64,000 nt of DNA, from positions 27,718-91,717 of the forward strand of contig CAZTCD010000003.1 in the NCBI GenBank assembly GCA_964612065.1. The letters are read 5' to 3'. The notes beneath the pieces are model-generated. The model did no database searches. It was not told the origin of the DNA and worked only from the letters and a program-made list of their open reading frames with translations. This stretch comes from JAKFYM01 sp964612065. Lineage in GTDB: Bacteria > Bdellovibrionota > UBA1018 > CAIPTA01. A program made the position numbers and the translations under genes. Below, one piece after another: positions 42,221 through 51,283 of this stretch. Position 1 is the first letter of the stretch. Each line of letters opens with the position of its first letter.

Positions 42221-43980
42221 ACGCGCTCTCGCTCCTCCAGTCCTTTCAGCGGGGCGATTACGGGAAGATTCTCGACCGCTTCGATGCTTCGCCTGATGGC
42301 TTTCCTGAACGTGCTTACGGCAGCCTGGCCGGCGCGTTCGCCATGCAGGGCAGGATGATCGAGGCGGAAGGGATCGTAAAGAGAATCGAGCAAGGAAGCG
42401 GCTCGCGCGACTTCGTGGAAGCCCGATTCTGGCTGGGCGTGGGGCTGATGCGTTCCGGTGAATACGAAAGAGCCGGCGAGATCTTCCAAGCCAACTTGCG
42501 GTTCGTGGCCAAAAAGCAGGAGGCTCACGCCCGCTTCTGGGCGGAACAGGGTTTGTCGTTTTTCCATTCCTATCTTGGCCAGTACGCCGAAACCAAAGCT
42601 CAGGCGGAGCGCGCCCTGCTATCCGCCACCCAGCTGGGAAACAACTATTGCCGCGTGCTCGCCCTCGATCTTCTGGGGCAGGCGATGGTGAACCTGGGAG
42701 AGGTGAGGGCCGGCTTGGCTGTGCTCGATCGTGCTCTCTCACTGGCCAAACGGGAAAGTTGGACCAACCTGCATCGTCCCATCAAGCTCTCACGCTCCAT
42801 CCTCAGCGTGCAATTCGGCCAGGAAGCTGATGCGCTTCTGCTCCGTCTTTTGCGTTCGGCCGATTATCCCGACAGCTATTCGCAATCTTATCTCGAGCTG
42901 GAGCTCGCCCGGCAGGCGATGCTCCAGGGCAGGACCGAAAAGTGCCGAGGCTTTCTGGCCAGCGCCGCTAAAGGTGTTCGCTCCAGCCGGAACCGGCGGC
43001 AGTCCATCCTGCTCGCGCTTCGGCTGGCTCATCTGGAGCAGGAATGCGAGCACCTGCCGGCAGCGGAAAAACAGTTGGCGGAGGCCAGAGCATTGCTGCA
43101 GCCGGGGATCGACAATTTTTTCTTGCCGATGCTGCTCGATCTTGAGCATCGCCTGGCCGTAGCCAAAGGCGACACCTCCACTGCGCTGAACCGAAAGAAG
43201 GAGCTCGTTTCCTTGTGCGGGCAATCGCCCACCGCTGTTCATCTTCGCATCCTGCGCCGACGGGGCTGGATAAATTCCGCGCCTGCCACCGATGATCGCA
43301 TCGCCGATTTGATCGATGCCTACGAAGCGGAAGGGGAGCCGAGCCTGCCCTCTATTCTGGAAAACGGGCACCTTTCCTTCCTGCGGAAGATTCTCAAGGT
43401 GCCGCATTCTTCCAAGCTATTGTGGCTGGATCTCGAGCCGGGAAAGCTAACCGTTTTTTCTCCCGCTCAAGTGCAGCATCTGCCTAGTGCTCTTTCCCGC
43501 AACCAAAGGCGGCTGCTGCTCGGCCTGGCGGATTCCCTCTCCCGGGCGGCCCTGGTGAAATCGGTTTGGGGCTATGAATACCATCCGTTACGCCACGATA
43601 GCCTGGTATACGCCGCTGTAAACAAGCTTCGCTCCACTCTCGGGCCGGTGGGAGACTGGGTGGAGAGCGGTGCTGATGGCTACTCCCTGCAGCGGGAAGT
43701 GAGCTTGAGATTGCAGCATCAATCCTCTGAGGAAAGCGCCGAGCGTGCGCCACTGCCTCGCCGTGATTTCGATCTGGCGCTCAACCACCGGCAGCGGGGC
43801 ATTCTGATCTATCTGGAAAATCACGAAATGATCGCTCAGAACGATTGCATGCGGCTCTTCCGGGTTTCCGCGATCACTGCGAGTCGCGATCTCTCTTTTC
43901 TGTTGAAACAGAAATATCTCGTGCGCACCGGCAAGGCCCGGGCCACCAAATACCATCGCAATTCCAGCAGCAGCGTTTAG
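42217..43980 (+). CDS. TPR regulator with two winged-helix domains
   Basis: A 587-residue cytosolic protein. Residues 1-350 form TPR-like helical repeats (A-R-F-W-L-G-V-G-L-M-R-S-G-E-Y-E-R-A). Residues about 410-490 match the OmpR/PhoB winged helix: L-V-K-S-V-W-G-Y-E-Y, V-Y-A-A-V-N-K-L-R-S-T-L-G and G-A-D-G-Y-S-L. Residues about 525-580 form a second, DeoR-like winged helix (Q-N-D-C-M-R-L-F-R-V-S-A-I-T-A-S-R-D-L). TPR before OmpR-type DNA binding is the reverse of the SARP order. ATG overlaps the secreted gene's stop. Confidence 0.75.
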   Translation: MNALSLLQSFQRGDYGKILDRFDASPDGFPERAYGSLAGAFAMQGRMIEAEGIVKRIEQGSGSRDFVEARFWLGVGLMRSGEYERAGEIFQANLRFVAKKQEAHARFWAEQGLSFFHSYLGQYAETKAQAERALLSATQLGNNYCRVLALDLLGQAMVNLGEVRAGLAVLDRALSLAKRESWTNLHRPIKLSRSILSVQFGQEADALLLRLLRSADYPDSYSQSYLELELARQAMLQGRTEKCRGFLASAAKGVRSSRNRRQSILLALRLAHLEQECEHLPAAEKQLAEARALLQPGIDNFFLPMLLDLEHRLAVAKGDTSTALNRKKELVSLCGQSPTAVHLRILRRRGWINSAPATDDRIADLIDAYEAEGEPSLPSILENGHLSFLRKILKVPHSSKLLWLDLEPGKLTVFSPAQVQHLPSALSRNQRRLLLGLADSLSRAALVKSVWGYEYHPLRHDSLVYAAVNKLRSTLGPVGDWVESGADGYSLQREVSLRLQHQSSEESAERAPLPRRDFDLALNHRQRGILIYLENHEMIAQNDCMRLFRVSAITASRDLSFLLKQKYLVRTGKARATKYHRNSSSSV

Positions 43981-43997
43981 CGGGCCCTCGCGGCCGT

Positions 43998-45281
43998 TTA
44001 TTGGTTGCGCTCCAAAATCGCGGTCACGCCCATTCCGCCGCCGGTGCAAATCGAGATCAGTCCTCGGCCTTTGCCCTTCTGCTCGAGCAGCTTGCCAAGT
44101 GTGCCCACGATCCGTGCGCCCGTGGCGCCGAAGGGATGCCCGAGAGCCACCGATCCGCCCGCCACATTCATCTTGCTGCGGTCGATCTGTCCGAGTTTAT
44201 CACCGAGGCCAACGCGCTTTTTGCAGAACTCCTCCGAATCCCAGGCCTTCAGGGTGCAGAGCACCTGGGCGGCGAAGGCTTCGTGGATCTCGTAGAAGTC
44301 GAAGTCCTGCAGCTTGATCTTCTGCCGCTCGAGCATTTTCGGCACGGCATAGGCCGGCGCCATCAGCAGCCCCTCTTTTTTCACCAGGAAATCCACGGCG
44401 GCCACTTCGCAATCGACGAGGTAGGCCTGAATGGGCAAATTATTCTTCTTCGCGAATTCCTCGGAGCATAGGAGCACGGCGGCCGCGCCATCCGTAAGAG
44501 GGGAGGCGTTGGCGGCGGTGATCGTTCCCTTTCCGCTGCGATCGAAGCTCGGTTTCAGCTTTGCCATTTTTTCGAGGGAGGAATCGCCACGCACATTATT
44601 GTCTTTGGTGGCACCGGAGTAGGGGAATACGAGGTCTTTGTAAAAGCCGTCGGCCCAGGCCTTGGCCGCGTTCTGGTGGGAGGCGAGAGCGAGCTCATCT
44701 TGCTCTCGCTGGTTGAGTTTCCATTCCTGGGCCATGAGCTCGCAATGTTGGCCCATGGAGAGGCCCGTGCGTGGTTCGGTCACGCCTGGGAAGCGCGGCT
44801 TGAAATCGGCGGGGCGGAATCCGGCGAAGATCTTCAGGCGGTCGCCCAAGGTTTTCGCGCGATTCAGCGACAGGAGATTTTGCGTCATCGAAGCGCTCAT
44901 CTCGATCGGAAGATCACTCATGGAGTCGAATCCGGCAGCGATGCCGCTCTCGATCTGGCCCAGCGCGATTTTATTGGCGATCAGGATCGCGGCTTCGAGC
45001 GAGGTGCCGCAGGCTCGTTGCAAGCCGAAGGCCGGAGTTTCGGGGGCCAATCCAGAGCCGAGCACCACCTCGCGGGCCATATTCCAGTCGTAGGCGTGGT
45101 TCATCACGGCGCCGAGCGAAACATCTCCCAGGGTTTTCCCTTCGAGCTTGAATTTGTCCACGAGAGCTTTCACGGCCCCGGTCATGATCTCCTGGTTGGT
45201 GCGCTGGGCGTAGTAGGAGGCGGCCCGGCAGAAGGGGATACGGGCTCCGCCGGCGAGTACAACTTTTCTTCCGTTTTTCAT
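43998..45281 (-). CDS. Acetyl-CoA acyltransferase (thiolase)
   Basis: A 427-residue thiolase of the FadI/acetoacetyl-CoA thiolase group. Nucleophilic Cys is in L-Q-R-A-C-G-T-S-L-E-A; the H-E-A-F-A-A motif, G-G-S-V-A-L-G-H-P-F-G-A-T-G-A-R and the second Cys in C-T-G-G-G-M-G are intact. It should cleave 3-oxoacyl-CoA in beta-oxidation or condense acetyl-CoA. ATG 45281 follows AGAGG; an upstream frame to 45305 is not needed. It lies 20 bases downstream of plsC. Confidence 0.93.
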   Translation of the reverse strand: MKNGRKVVLAGGARIPFCRAASYYAQRTNQEIMTGAVKALVDKFKLEGKTLGDVSLGAVMNHAYDWNMAREVVLGSGLAPETPAFGLQRACGTSLEAAILIANKIALGQIESGIAAGFDSMSDLPIEMSASMTQNLLSLNRAKTLGDRLKIFAGFRPADFKPRFPGVTEPRTGLSMGQHCELMAQEWKLNQREQDELALASHQNAAKAWADGFYKDLVFPYSGATKDNNVRGDSSLEKMAKLKPSFDRSGKGTITAANASPLTDGAAAVLLCSEEFAKKNNLPIQAYLVDCEVAAVDFLVKKEGLLMAPAYAVPKMLERQKIKLQDFDFYEIHEAFAAQVLCTLKAWDSEEFCKKRVGLGDKLGQIDRSKMNVAGGSVALGHPFGATGARIVGTLGKLLEQKGKGRGLISICTGGGMGVTAILERNQ

Positions 45282-45301
45282 GGGTACCTCTGGTTGGCGG
45301 T

Positions 45302-46087
45302 TCAAGTGGCAGGCCGATAATGGCTCACGATCGCCGCTCTGGATTTCTCAGCAAGCTCTTCGCGGGAAGTTTTCTCGCCTACGGGAATCTCCGGCAATAC
45401 GCGCAGCGTGATTTCGGAGTCATCGCTGGCGGCCATGGAGAGGAGGTGAGGAAAAAATTCCATGTCGGAATGGTAGCAGATCAAATCGCGGTTTTTCACG
45501 CTTACGGCTTCGCCGTTCACCCGTTCCAGCTGCACCACCACCGGCAGCACCGGCACGCCGCCTCGCTGGGCCGGGGCAAAAAGGGAGCTTTTGAATTCCA
45601 GCACCGAAGAGCCATTGGTACTGGTGCCTTCCGGAAAAAACACCAGGTTGAATCCTTCCTTGAGGGTGTCGGCCATCATCTGGATCTCTTCCCGCAATTT
45701 TTCCCGTGAGCGCCGCTCCACGAAGAGGCAGCCGGAATTCTTCACCACCCAGCCAACAAAGGGCGTATTACGCACTTCTACCGTGCTCACCAGGCAAACG
45801 GGCTGCACGGCCGAGAAGAGAAGGGTATCGATATAAGAGAGATGGTTGCTCACCACCATATAGGAGCGGTCGCTCTTCCAGTTTTCGCCTCCATCGAGCT
45901 TCACCTGAACGCCGAGCACCTTCAGCACGATACCGGCGTTGATCTGCATGCGCCGGATGCGGAATTCCCTGAGCTTGGCTCCGGAAAGAAATAGGGACGC
46001 CAGGCTGCCGATGATGCCCTGGGTGGTCATGATGAAGAGAACCACTGCCAGGCGAAAGTACTGAAGAGGCAGCTTCAGCAGTTTCAT
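45302..46087 (-). CDS. plsC: 1-acyl-sn-glycerol-3-phosphate acyltransferase (PlsC-like)
   Basis: A 261-residue membrane acyltransferase with N-terminal spans. The catalytic N-H-L-S-Y-I-D and the substrate motif F-F-P-E-G-T-S-T-N are present. It makes phosphatidic acid or acylates a related acceptor. It overlaps the upstream DUF4442 gene by ATGA, so the two are coupled. Confidence 0.9.
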   Translation of the reverse strand: MKLLKLPLQYFRLAVVLFIMTTQGIIGSLASLFLSGAKLREFRIRRMQINAGIVLKVLGVQVKLDGGENWKSDRSYMVVSNHLSYIDTLLFSAVQPVCLVSTVEVRNTPFVGWVVKNSGCLFVERRSREKLREEIQMMADTLKEGFNLVFFPEGTSTNGSSVLEFKSSLFAPAQRGGVPVLPVVVQLERVNGEAVSVKNRDLICYHSDMEFFPHLLSMAASDDSEITLRVLPEIPVGEKTSREELAEKSRAAIVSHYRPAT

Positions 46088-46626
46088 TCGTCTTTGCCCG
46101 CCTTCGCTTTGCGTTTCAAGCTAAGGGTGAGCGCGAATTCCATCACGGCTTCACCCGGGTTTTCCTCCAGCTCGGCGCGGCCCTTGATCGTGAGATTCTG
46201 CCGCTCGCCGGTCTTTCGCGCTTCCTTCACCAGCTCGCTCACCTTTTCGCCCTCCTCGCAGATGAAGAGCACATGGCCGTCGGGCCTCTTCAGGAACGAA
46301 GCTTGAAAATCCTTGAAGATGAGCTGCACGTCCTGGGCCCCCAGCGTCCAGATGTGGTGCATGGCTGTCATTCCCACGGCCACATCGGCGCCCATGGCAA
46401 GGGTGCCGAAATACATGGAGCCCCAGTGGTTCCTGGTCCATTTATTGAGCTTGATCCGCACCACGGCTCTCTCATCGTTCAGTTCCACCACGGTAGGGGA
46501 AACGGAAAAAAGAAGCGGGATTCGCACCAGCCCGAAGAGGCGGAGAAGGGCGGTATCGCGCATCCTTTTGGGGATCGCTGGTTTCAGGTAGCTGTCATAG
46601 AGGCTTTGAAGCGTGGCTTTATCCAT
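46084..46626 (-). CDS. DUF4442 hot-dog-fold protein
   Basis: A 180-residue protein of the DUF4442 group: R-N-H-W-G-S-M-Y-F-G-T-L-A-M-G-A-D-V-A-V-G near residue 65 is the hot-dog helix motif. The family is thioesterase-like. It precedes and overlaps plsC and a thiolase follows, so a fatty-acyl role is reasonable. ATG 46626 follows AGGGAAA. Confidence 0.85.
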   Translation of the reverse strand: MDKATLQSLYDSYLKPAIPKRMRDTALLRLFGLVRIPLLFSVSPTVVELNDERAVVRIKLNKWTRNHWGSMYFGTLAMGADVAVGMTAMHHIWTLGAQDVQLIFKDFQASFLKRPDGHVLFICEEGEKVSELVKEARKTGERQNLTIKGRAELEENPGEAVMEFALTLSLKRKAKAGKDE

Positions 46627-46666
46627 AAGCAATTTCCCTGCGATCCATGATACAGCTTTAGATGGA

Positions 46667-47446
46667 ATGTGGCAGCTCGTGTTCGACTTTTCATTGGGTG
46701 TGGCGGTATCCGCTTACGGAACTTTGGTGGGGGCCGGCGGGGGCTTTTTGCTGGTGCCTCTTCTCTTGCTGCTCCGCGAATTTCCTCACACTCTGGCGGC
46801 TGGCACCTCCCTGGCGGTAGTGGCCACCACGTCACTTAGCGGCACCATCGGGTTTCTTCGCGATAAAAGAATAGATTTTCGCGCGGGAATTCTTTTTGCG
46901 GCCTTTACCGTACCTGGGGCTATTGGCGGCGTGTTTCTTTCCGACCTTTTGGATGGCCGTGCCTTTCACATCGCCTTTGGCTGCGCCCTATTGCTGGTTT
47001 CCCTTTATCTGCTGGTACGGGGAGGGCGCAAAGAAGGAGCTCCCCATCGCGGGAAAACAGGATGGGGATGGGTTCACAGGGAGGCTTATTCGTATTTCGA
47101 GCCCATCGGAGCGGCAGCCAGCCTGTTCGTGGGAGCCGCTTCCAGTCTGTTCGGGATCGGCGGCGGTATCGTCTATGTGCCCTTGATGTCGGAAGTGCTG
47201 CGCATTCCCGTGCGGGTGGCGGTGGCCACCTCGCAGTTCATCACCTTGTTCACGGCTCTGACCGGCCTATTCTCCCACCTTTCCCGCGGCCACGTGAGCT
47301 GGCCTACCGCTCTTCCGATGATGGCCGGGGCCGTGGTGGGGGCTCAATTCGGAGTGTGGCTCTCCAAACGGATCGGAGGCCCGCTTACCGTGCGCTTGCT
47401 TTCGATTGCTTTGCTTGTGGTTGGCGCCAAGCTGATTTACGGGTAG
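46667..47446 (+). CDS. TauE/SafE (TSUP) family membrane permease
   Basis: A 259-residue protein with about eight spans in two halves, each carrying the family glycine motif: G-A-G-G-G-F-L-L-V-P near residue 25 and G-I-G-G-G-I-V-Y-V-P near 170. TSUP permeases export sulfite, sulfoacetate or related anions. ATG 46667 is chosen because conservation starts there. It is divergent from the DUF4442-plsC-thiolase unit with only 40 bases between. Confidence 0.9.
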   Translation: MWQLVFDFSLGVAVSAYGTLVGAGGGFLLVPLLLLLREFPHTLAAGTSLAVVATTSLSGTIGFLRDKRIDFRAGILFAAFTVPGAIGGVFLSDLLDGRAFHIAFGCALLLVSLYLLVRGGRKEGAPHRGKTGWGWVHREAYSYFEPIGAAASLFVGAASSLFGIGGGIVYVPLMSEVLRIPVRVAVATSQFITLFTALTGLFSHLSRGHVSWPTALPMMAGAVVGAQFGVWLSKRIGGPLTVRLLSIALLVVGAKLIYG

Positions 47447-47528
47447 CTCGTAAAAGCCATTAAAAATCAATAAATTGCGGGCTGGCCGTGGCTCAATTTC
47501 GGAGGGGAAAGCGCCGATAGGAATAGTC

Positions 47529-48257
47529 ATGCGCTTCTTCGTTTTCCTCTCGCTCCTGCTTCCTTCGCTGGCTCATTCTGAGCAGGACAATCGTTACTAT
47601 TACGACGTTTATGCCGATCAGCATCGCTATCGCTACTACCAGGCGAACGAAGGGCGGTACTATGAGTGGAGCAAGCCGGGCTTGAGCGAGGTTTCCGTTT
47701 GCGTGGAGCTGGATAAGGAAACCAAGGGAGAGCAGTACCGAATGCAGGTGGACGACGCTTACTGCCCTCAGTTCAAAAAGTCCTACACTTGGTCAGCGCC
47801 TTCCTATGGCCGGGACAGCCATTGCCTCGAAGTGGATTCTGAAACCGAGGGCTTGCGCTTCAAGCGGATCACCGAGGAAAACAACTGCGCGAAGATTAAG
47901 CCCCAAACCGTATATGCCTGGGTGAAAACGGAAAACTCTCTCAAGGAGAATTGCTATTCCGTGGATTCCGAAAGCCGGGGCGAGAAATATCGCAGGCCGG
48001 CGAAAGCCACCTCCTGCCCGATGGTGTACGACGTTTACGCCGCTTTCAGCAAAAAGCGGCCGGCCGTTGTGCCCCCCTCAGCCACAAGGGATCCATCTCT
48101 CTCCAACGGTGGCCGGATGCCTGCTTCCCTTTCCCATCCCGTGCTCGACGACCAGGAGGAAGAGGACGCTCTCTGGGACGAGGGCATCCGCAAATACTGG
48201 GAAGATCCGGAAGACATGATCCGCCACGTGCCGGACTCCTCCCGCAAAGGCTACTAG
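47529..48257 (+). CDS. Secreted protein with three Trp/Cys repeats
   Basis: A 242-residue exported protein from ATG 47529 (signal peptide M-R-F-F-V-F-L-S-L-L, cleaved near A-H-S). Residues about 35-180 hold three repeats of about 47 residues. Each starts Y-x-W, carries a Cys before E-V-D-S-E-T-x-G (or V-E-L-D-K-E-T-K-G), then R-F/Y-x-R and a second Cys before P or A-K. Each repeat probably has its own disulfide. The C-terminal 60 residues are Pro/Asp/Glu-rich and likely flexible. No family recognised. Confidence 0.74.
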   Translation: MRFFVFLSLLLPSLAHSEQDNRYYYDVYADQHRYRYYQANEGRYYEWSKPGLSEVSVCVELDKETKGEQYRMQVDDAYCPQFKKSYTWSAPSYGRDSHCLEVDSETEGLRFKRITEENNCAKIKPQTVYAWVKTENSLKENCYSVDSESRGEKYRRPAKATSCPMVYDVYAAFSKKRPAVVPPSATRDPSLSNGGRMPASLSHPVLDDQEEEDALWDEGIRKYWEDPEDMIRHVPDSSRKGY

Positions 48258-48260
48258 GCC

Positions 48261-48626
48261 CTAAGCCTGCCGGCTTTTCCATCCATGCCAGGCGAAAAGC
48301 GCCCAGCCCACCAAGAGAGAAATGCCTCCCAAGGGCGTGATCAGCCCGAGGGGCCTGATTCCGGTTAAGGCGATGGCGTAGAGAGATCCGGAGAAAAGAA
48401 AAATCCCGATGCAAAAAGCCGGCATGGCTCCTTTGATCTTTCCCGCTTTCTGTTCGTAAACGCCGAGCGTGAGCAAGCCCAGGGCATGCCACATCTGGTA
48501 GGTCATGGCCAATTGCCAGAGCCCCATGGAGTATTCGTCGAGCGCGCCTTTCAGGCCGTGGGCGCCAAAGGCTCCCGCAGCCACCGCGATGAAAGCCTGC
48601 ACTGCACCGTGAACGATCGTATTCAT
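48261..48626 (-). CDS. DUF423 membrane protein (YgdD-like)
   Basis: A 121-residue protein with four spans and the DUF423 start A-V-A-A-G-A-F-G-A-H-G-L-K and later F-S-G-S-L-Y-A-I-A-L-T-G. The family is found in most bacteria and has no established role. It follows the RsmB-like gene with no gap. Confidence 0.9.
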   Translation of the reverse strand: MNTIVHGAVQAFIAVAAGAFGAHGLKGALDEYSMGLWQLAMTYQMWHALGLLTLGVYEQKAGKIKGAMPAFCIGIFLFSGSLYAIALTGIRPLGLITPLGGISLLVGWALFAWHGWKSRQA

Positions 48627-50003
48627 CTAGCTCTCCTTTCCTGTTTTCCGGCGAAACGCGAACATAAAAAAACCATCGCTCGGGCCGGGGCCGAAGAAAC
48701 CTCCGCCCACGGCTTCAAATTCCGGATGGCGCTCGAGAAACTTCTCCACCTGCCGGGTGGTTTCCGCCTTCCGGAAAGTGCAGAGGCCGTACGTTAGAAT
48801 TCCGCCCGGCTTCACCAGGGGGCAGTAGGCGTCTAGCAGGCGGGCCTGCAGGGCTTCGAGACGCCCATAGGCCTCGGGATCTCTTCTCCATTTGAGATCG
48901 GGATTCCTCCGTAGCACGCCCCAGCCCGTGCAGGGGGCGTCCACGAGCACGCGGTCTGCCGTGCCCTGGAATTTTTTCAGCTGCTCGCTTTCCGTGCCCT
49001 CCACCAAAGGCAGGGTTTTGATATTGGAAAGCCCGGCTCTCTTGGCCCTCTTGCGGAGGCTGTCCAGCTTCTTCACCGAGATATCGTAAGCGAACACCTG
49101 CCCGCGCCCCAGCATGGCATCCGCCAGCGCCAGGGTTTTCCCTCCGGCTCCGGCGCAGGCGTCCACCACCGTCCAGGTGCCGGGCGCTTTCGGCACTTCC
49201 CGCTCCTTGGGCCATTCGCGGCAGGAGCCTGGCACTTTTCGCAGCATGGGCAGGAATTCTTCGGGCCAGAGGGCGAACAGGCTCATCAGCTGTGAGCCTT
49301 CGTCCTGGATCTCGTAGGCGCCCTTTTCGAACATAGAGTGCGAAAGCACGGGCACGTAATCGTCGAAGAAAAACCCGAAGGGGCTCACCTTCGAAATCTT
49401 TCCGCGCTCAGGAAGCTCGCGGCTGTCGTTAAGGGCGGAAAGCACTTTCTCGCGCCCTCCCTGCAGGCGGGAAGAGCGAAGGGCGAGCGGAGGAGGATTG
49501 CCGAGCACTCTCACCAGGTCTTCCGCCGATTTTTTGCCGTGATCTCGCTTCCATTCCTCCACCATCTCTGGCGGAAAATCTTCCTCTACAGGGAAGCCTT
49601 CATCGAAAAAGCGGGAATCGCGCTCATAGGCCTGGAGGAGGCGGTTGGCCATGGCACGGGCCGTGGTCCAGCCGGCGAGCCTCTCGGAATCCATCTCCCA
49701 GGGCTCGTAATCGGAAAGGCGGAATTTCAGGTAGTGGGCCAGGGAGCGCGGCCGCTGCAACAGAAGGCGGGTGAGAGGGGCCAGCTTTCCTTTCACGCTC
49801 TGGGGCGCCTGAGAGAGGGCGGAATCAAGATGCACGGGGCTCGTGAAGAGCTTTTCCCAAACCTGGGCAAAGCTCGTACGAAACAAAGCCGCGGGGCCAG
49901 GGGATCCCATGCGGCGAGGGCCGCCTTTGGCGGGCGTTTTGTTGGACGTTCTGGAGGGAGTTCTGTTGCGCCGCCTGGAGGGGCCCGATTTCTTGCTTCT
50001 CAT
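48627..50003 (-). CDS. RsmB/NOP2-family rRNA cytosine-C5 methyltransferase
   Basis: A 458-residue SAM-dependent RNA methyltransferase. D-A-C-A-G-A-G-G-K-T is the SAM loop; D-A-P-C-T-G-W-G-V-L-R-R-N-P-D-L-K-W holds the general-base cysteine. The usual Y-x-T-C-S nucleophile motif is Y-G-L-C-T-F here, keeping the Cys. A basic 35-residue N-terminus (S-R-R-R-N-R-T-P-S-R) may bind RNA. It probably makes m5C in rRNA, but which position cannot be read. Confidence 0.9.
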   Translation of the reverse strand: MRSKKSGPSRRRNRTPSRTSNKTPAKGGPRRMGSPGPAALFRTSFAQVWEKLFTSPVHLDSALSQAPQSVKGKLAPLTRLLLQRPRSLAHYLKFRLSDYEPWEMDSERLAGWTTARAMANRLLQAYERDSRFFDEGFPVEEDFPPEMVEEWKRDHGKKSAEDLVRVLGNPPPLALRSSRLQGGREKVLSALNDSRELPERGKISKVSPFGFFFDDYVPVLSHSMFEKGAYEIQDEGSQLMSLFALWPEEFLPMLRKVPGSCREWPKEREVPKAPGTWTVVDACAGAGGKTLALADAMLGRGQVFAYDISVKKLDSLRKRAKRAGLSNIKTLPLVEGTESEQLKKFQGTADRVLVDAPCTGWGVLRRNPDLKWRRDPEAYGRLEALQARLLDAYCPLVKPGGILTYGLCTFRKAETTRQVEKFLERHPEFEAVGGGFFGPGPSDGFFMFAFRRKTGKES

Positions 50004-50084
50004 CGCCTGTTTATATGCTTGAATCGGGCAATTTCCGAGAATTTTCAGCTGGTTTCGGCACCCCCTTCGTGGGGGCGCGGGGGT

Positions 50085-50723
50085 CTATTCCCTTCGGGCT
50101 TCCTCAAGCTCGAGATTTACTTCTTTTTTATGGGCCCACCAGGCCTTGAGGCCGAGGATCGCCACAATCGCCACGATCGATCCCACCACTCCGAACTGCA
50201 GCTGTTTCACCACCCGGATCACCTGATCCACGTGATGGCCGAAGTAATAGGTCACGTAAACGATGGAGGGCACCGAGATCAGGGCGGCGAGCCCATCGTA
50301 AAAAAGGAAAACGCGGAAGGGCAGGTGAAGGGTGCCGCTCGTAAAAAACACAGGCGTGCGCAGGCCGGGCATGAAACGGGCGGCGAAAATCACCTTGCTG
50401 CCCTGTTTATGAAGTTTCCGGCGCACAGTGCGCATCCGCGCCGGGGGCAGAAAGCGTTTCACCCAGGCCTTTCTCCTCAAGCGCTTTCCGTAAAGGGCAC
50501 CGATCGTGAATACCGAAGCATCTCCGATAATCACGCCTGCGAAGGTAACGATCAGCATCACGTAAACATCGGCCCGGTTGTAGTAGGCCATGAGCCCTGC
50601 GGCAAAAAGCACGATGTCTTCCGGAACCGGAAGACCGAAGCCGCAAAGGAGTAAAATGCCGAACACGATGAGATAGGGCACGATGCCCGATTGGCCCATC
50701 ATGGCATTGAGTATTGTTTCCAC
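50085..50723 (-). CDS. DedA-family membrane protein
   Basis: A 212-residue protein with the DedA/SNARE-associated pattern: L-P-V-P-E-D-I-V-L-F-A-A-G near residue 30, G-D-A-S-V-F-T-I-G, then F-A-A-R-F-M-P-G-L-R-T-P-V-F. DedA proteins flip undecaprenyl phosphate or phospholipids and support membrane homeostasis. It is alone, divergent from the ferritin-like gene. Confidence 0.92.
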   Translation of the reverse strand: METILNAMMGQSGIVPYLIVFGILLLCGFGLPVPEDIVLFAAGLMAYYNRADVYVMLIVTFAGVIIGDASVFTIGALYGKRLRRKAWVKRFLPPARMRTVRRKLHKQGSKVIFAARFMPGLRTPVFFTSGTLHLPFRVFLFYDGLAALISVPSIVYVTYYFGHHVDQVIRVVKQLQFGVVGSIVAIVAILGLKAWWAHKKEVNLELEEARRE

Positions 50724-50818
50724 GTTCGCCTAGGATAACGGATGGAGAGGGATGACAAGTCGTATAAATTCCTTTTTCCTTCTAGACGGCAAAGCTACAG
50801 AGGTAGAATTTCCGCTGC

Positions 50819-50847
50819 TTGGGCGTAAGCCATGAACTTTTTATGTT
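50819..50847 (+). promoter_or_regulatory. Promoter of the ferritin-like/prmA unit
   Basis: TTGGGC, a 17-base spacer and TATGTT lie 13 bases upstream of ATG 50861, and a GGGAGGA ribosome site fits between. Confidence 0.5.
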
Positions 50848-50860
50848 TTAGGGAGGAACG

Positions 50861-51283
50861 ATGCCGGAAAAAAAAGATGAAATCGTTAAAAAGCTCGATG
50901 AAATCCTGGAGTCGGAAGTTTCGGGAGTGGTGCGCTACCTGCACTATTCCCTCATGATCAAAGGCCCCAACCGGATTCCTATCGTGAAGTTTTTCCGTGA
51001 TCAGGCCACCGAAGCGTTTGACCACGCCGCCATCATCGGAGAGAAGATCACCGCGTTTGGGGGCCATCCCTCTTTGAAGGTGCAGCCGGTAAAGGAAGGC
51101 AATAAGCACGATGTGATGGACATCCTCCGCGAGAGCCTGGAGCACGAACGGCATGCCGTGCAGCTTTATTCGGAATTGCTCGAGCTCAGCGGGAAAGACG
51201 TGGCTCTCGAGGAATTGGCCCGCGAGATGATCCGCCTCGAAGTGGAGCATATTGAAGAAGTGGAGAAGATGCTCAATCGATGA
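50861..51283 (+). CDS. Bacterioferritin-like diiron protein
   Basis: A 140-residue four-helix protein. Glu and His ligands of a ferritin diiron site are visible: E-S-E-V-S-G-V-V-R-Y-L-H-Y, E-A-F-D-H-A, L-E-H-E-R-H-A and E-V-E-H-I-E. It lacks the methionine haem ligand context of true bacterioferritin, so a ferritin-like or Dps-like iron oxidase is the safe call. GGGAGGA precedes ATG. Its stop overlaps the prmA start (ATGA), an unusual pairing. Confidence 0.85.
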   Translation: MPEKKDEIVKKLDEILESEVSGVVRYLHYSLMIKGPNRIPIVKFFRDQATEAFDHAAIIGEKITAFGGHPSLKVQPVKEGNKHDVMDILRESLEHERHAVQLYSELLELSGKDVALEELAREMIRLEVEHIEEVEKMLNR

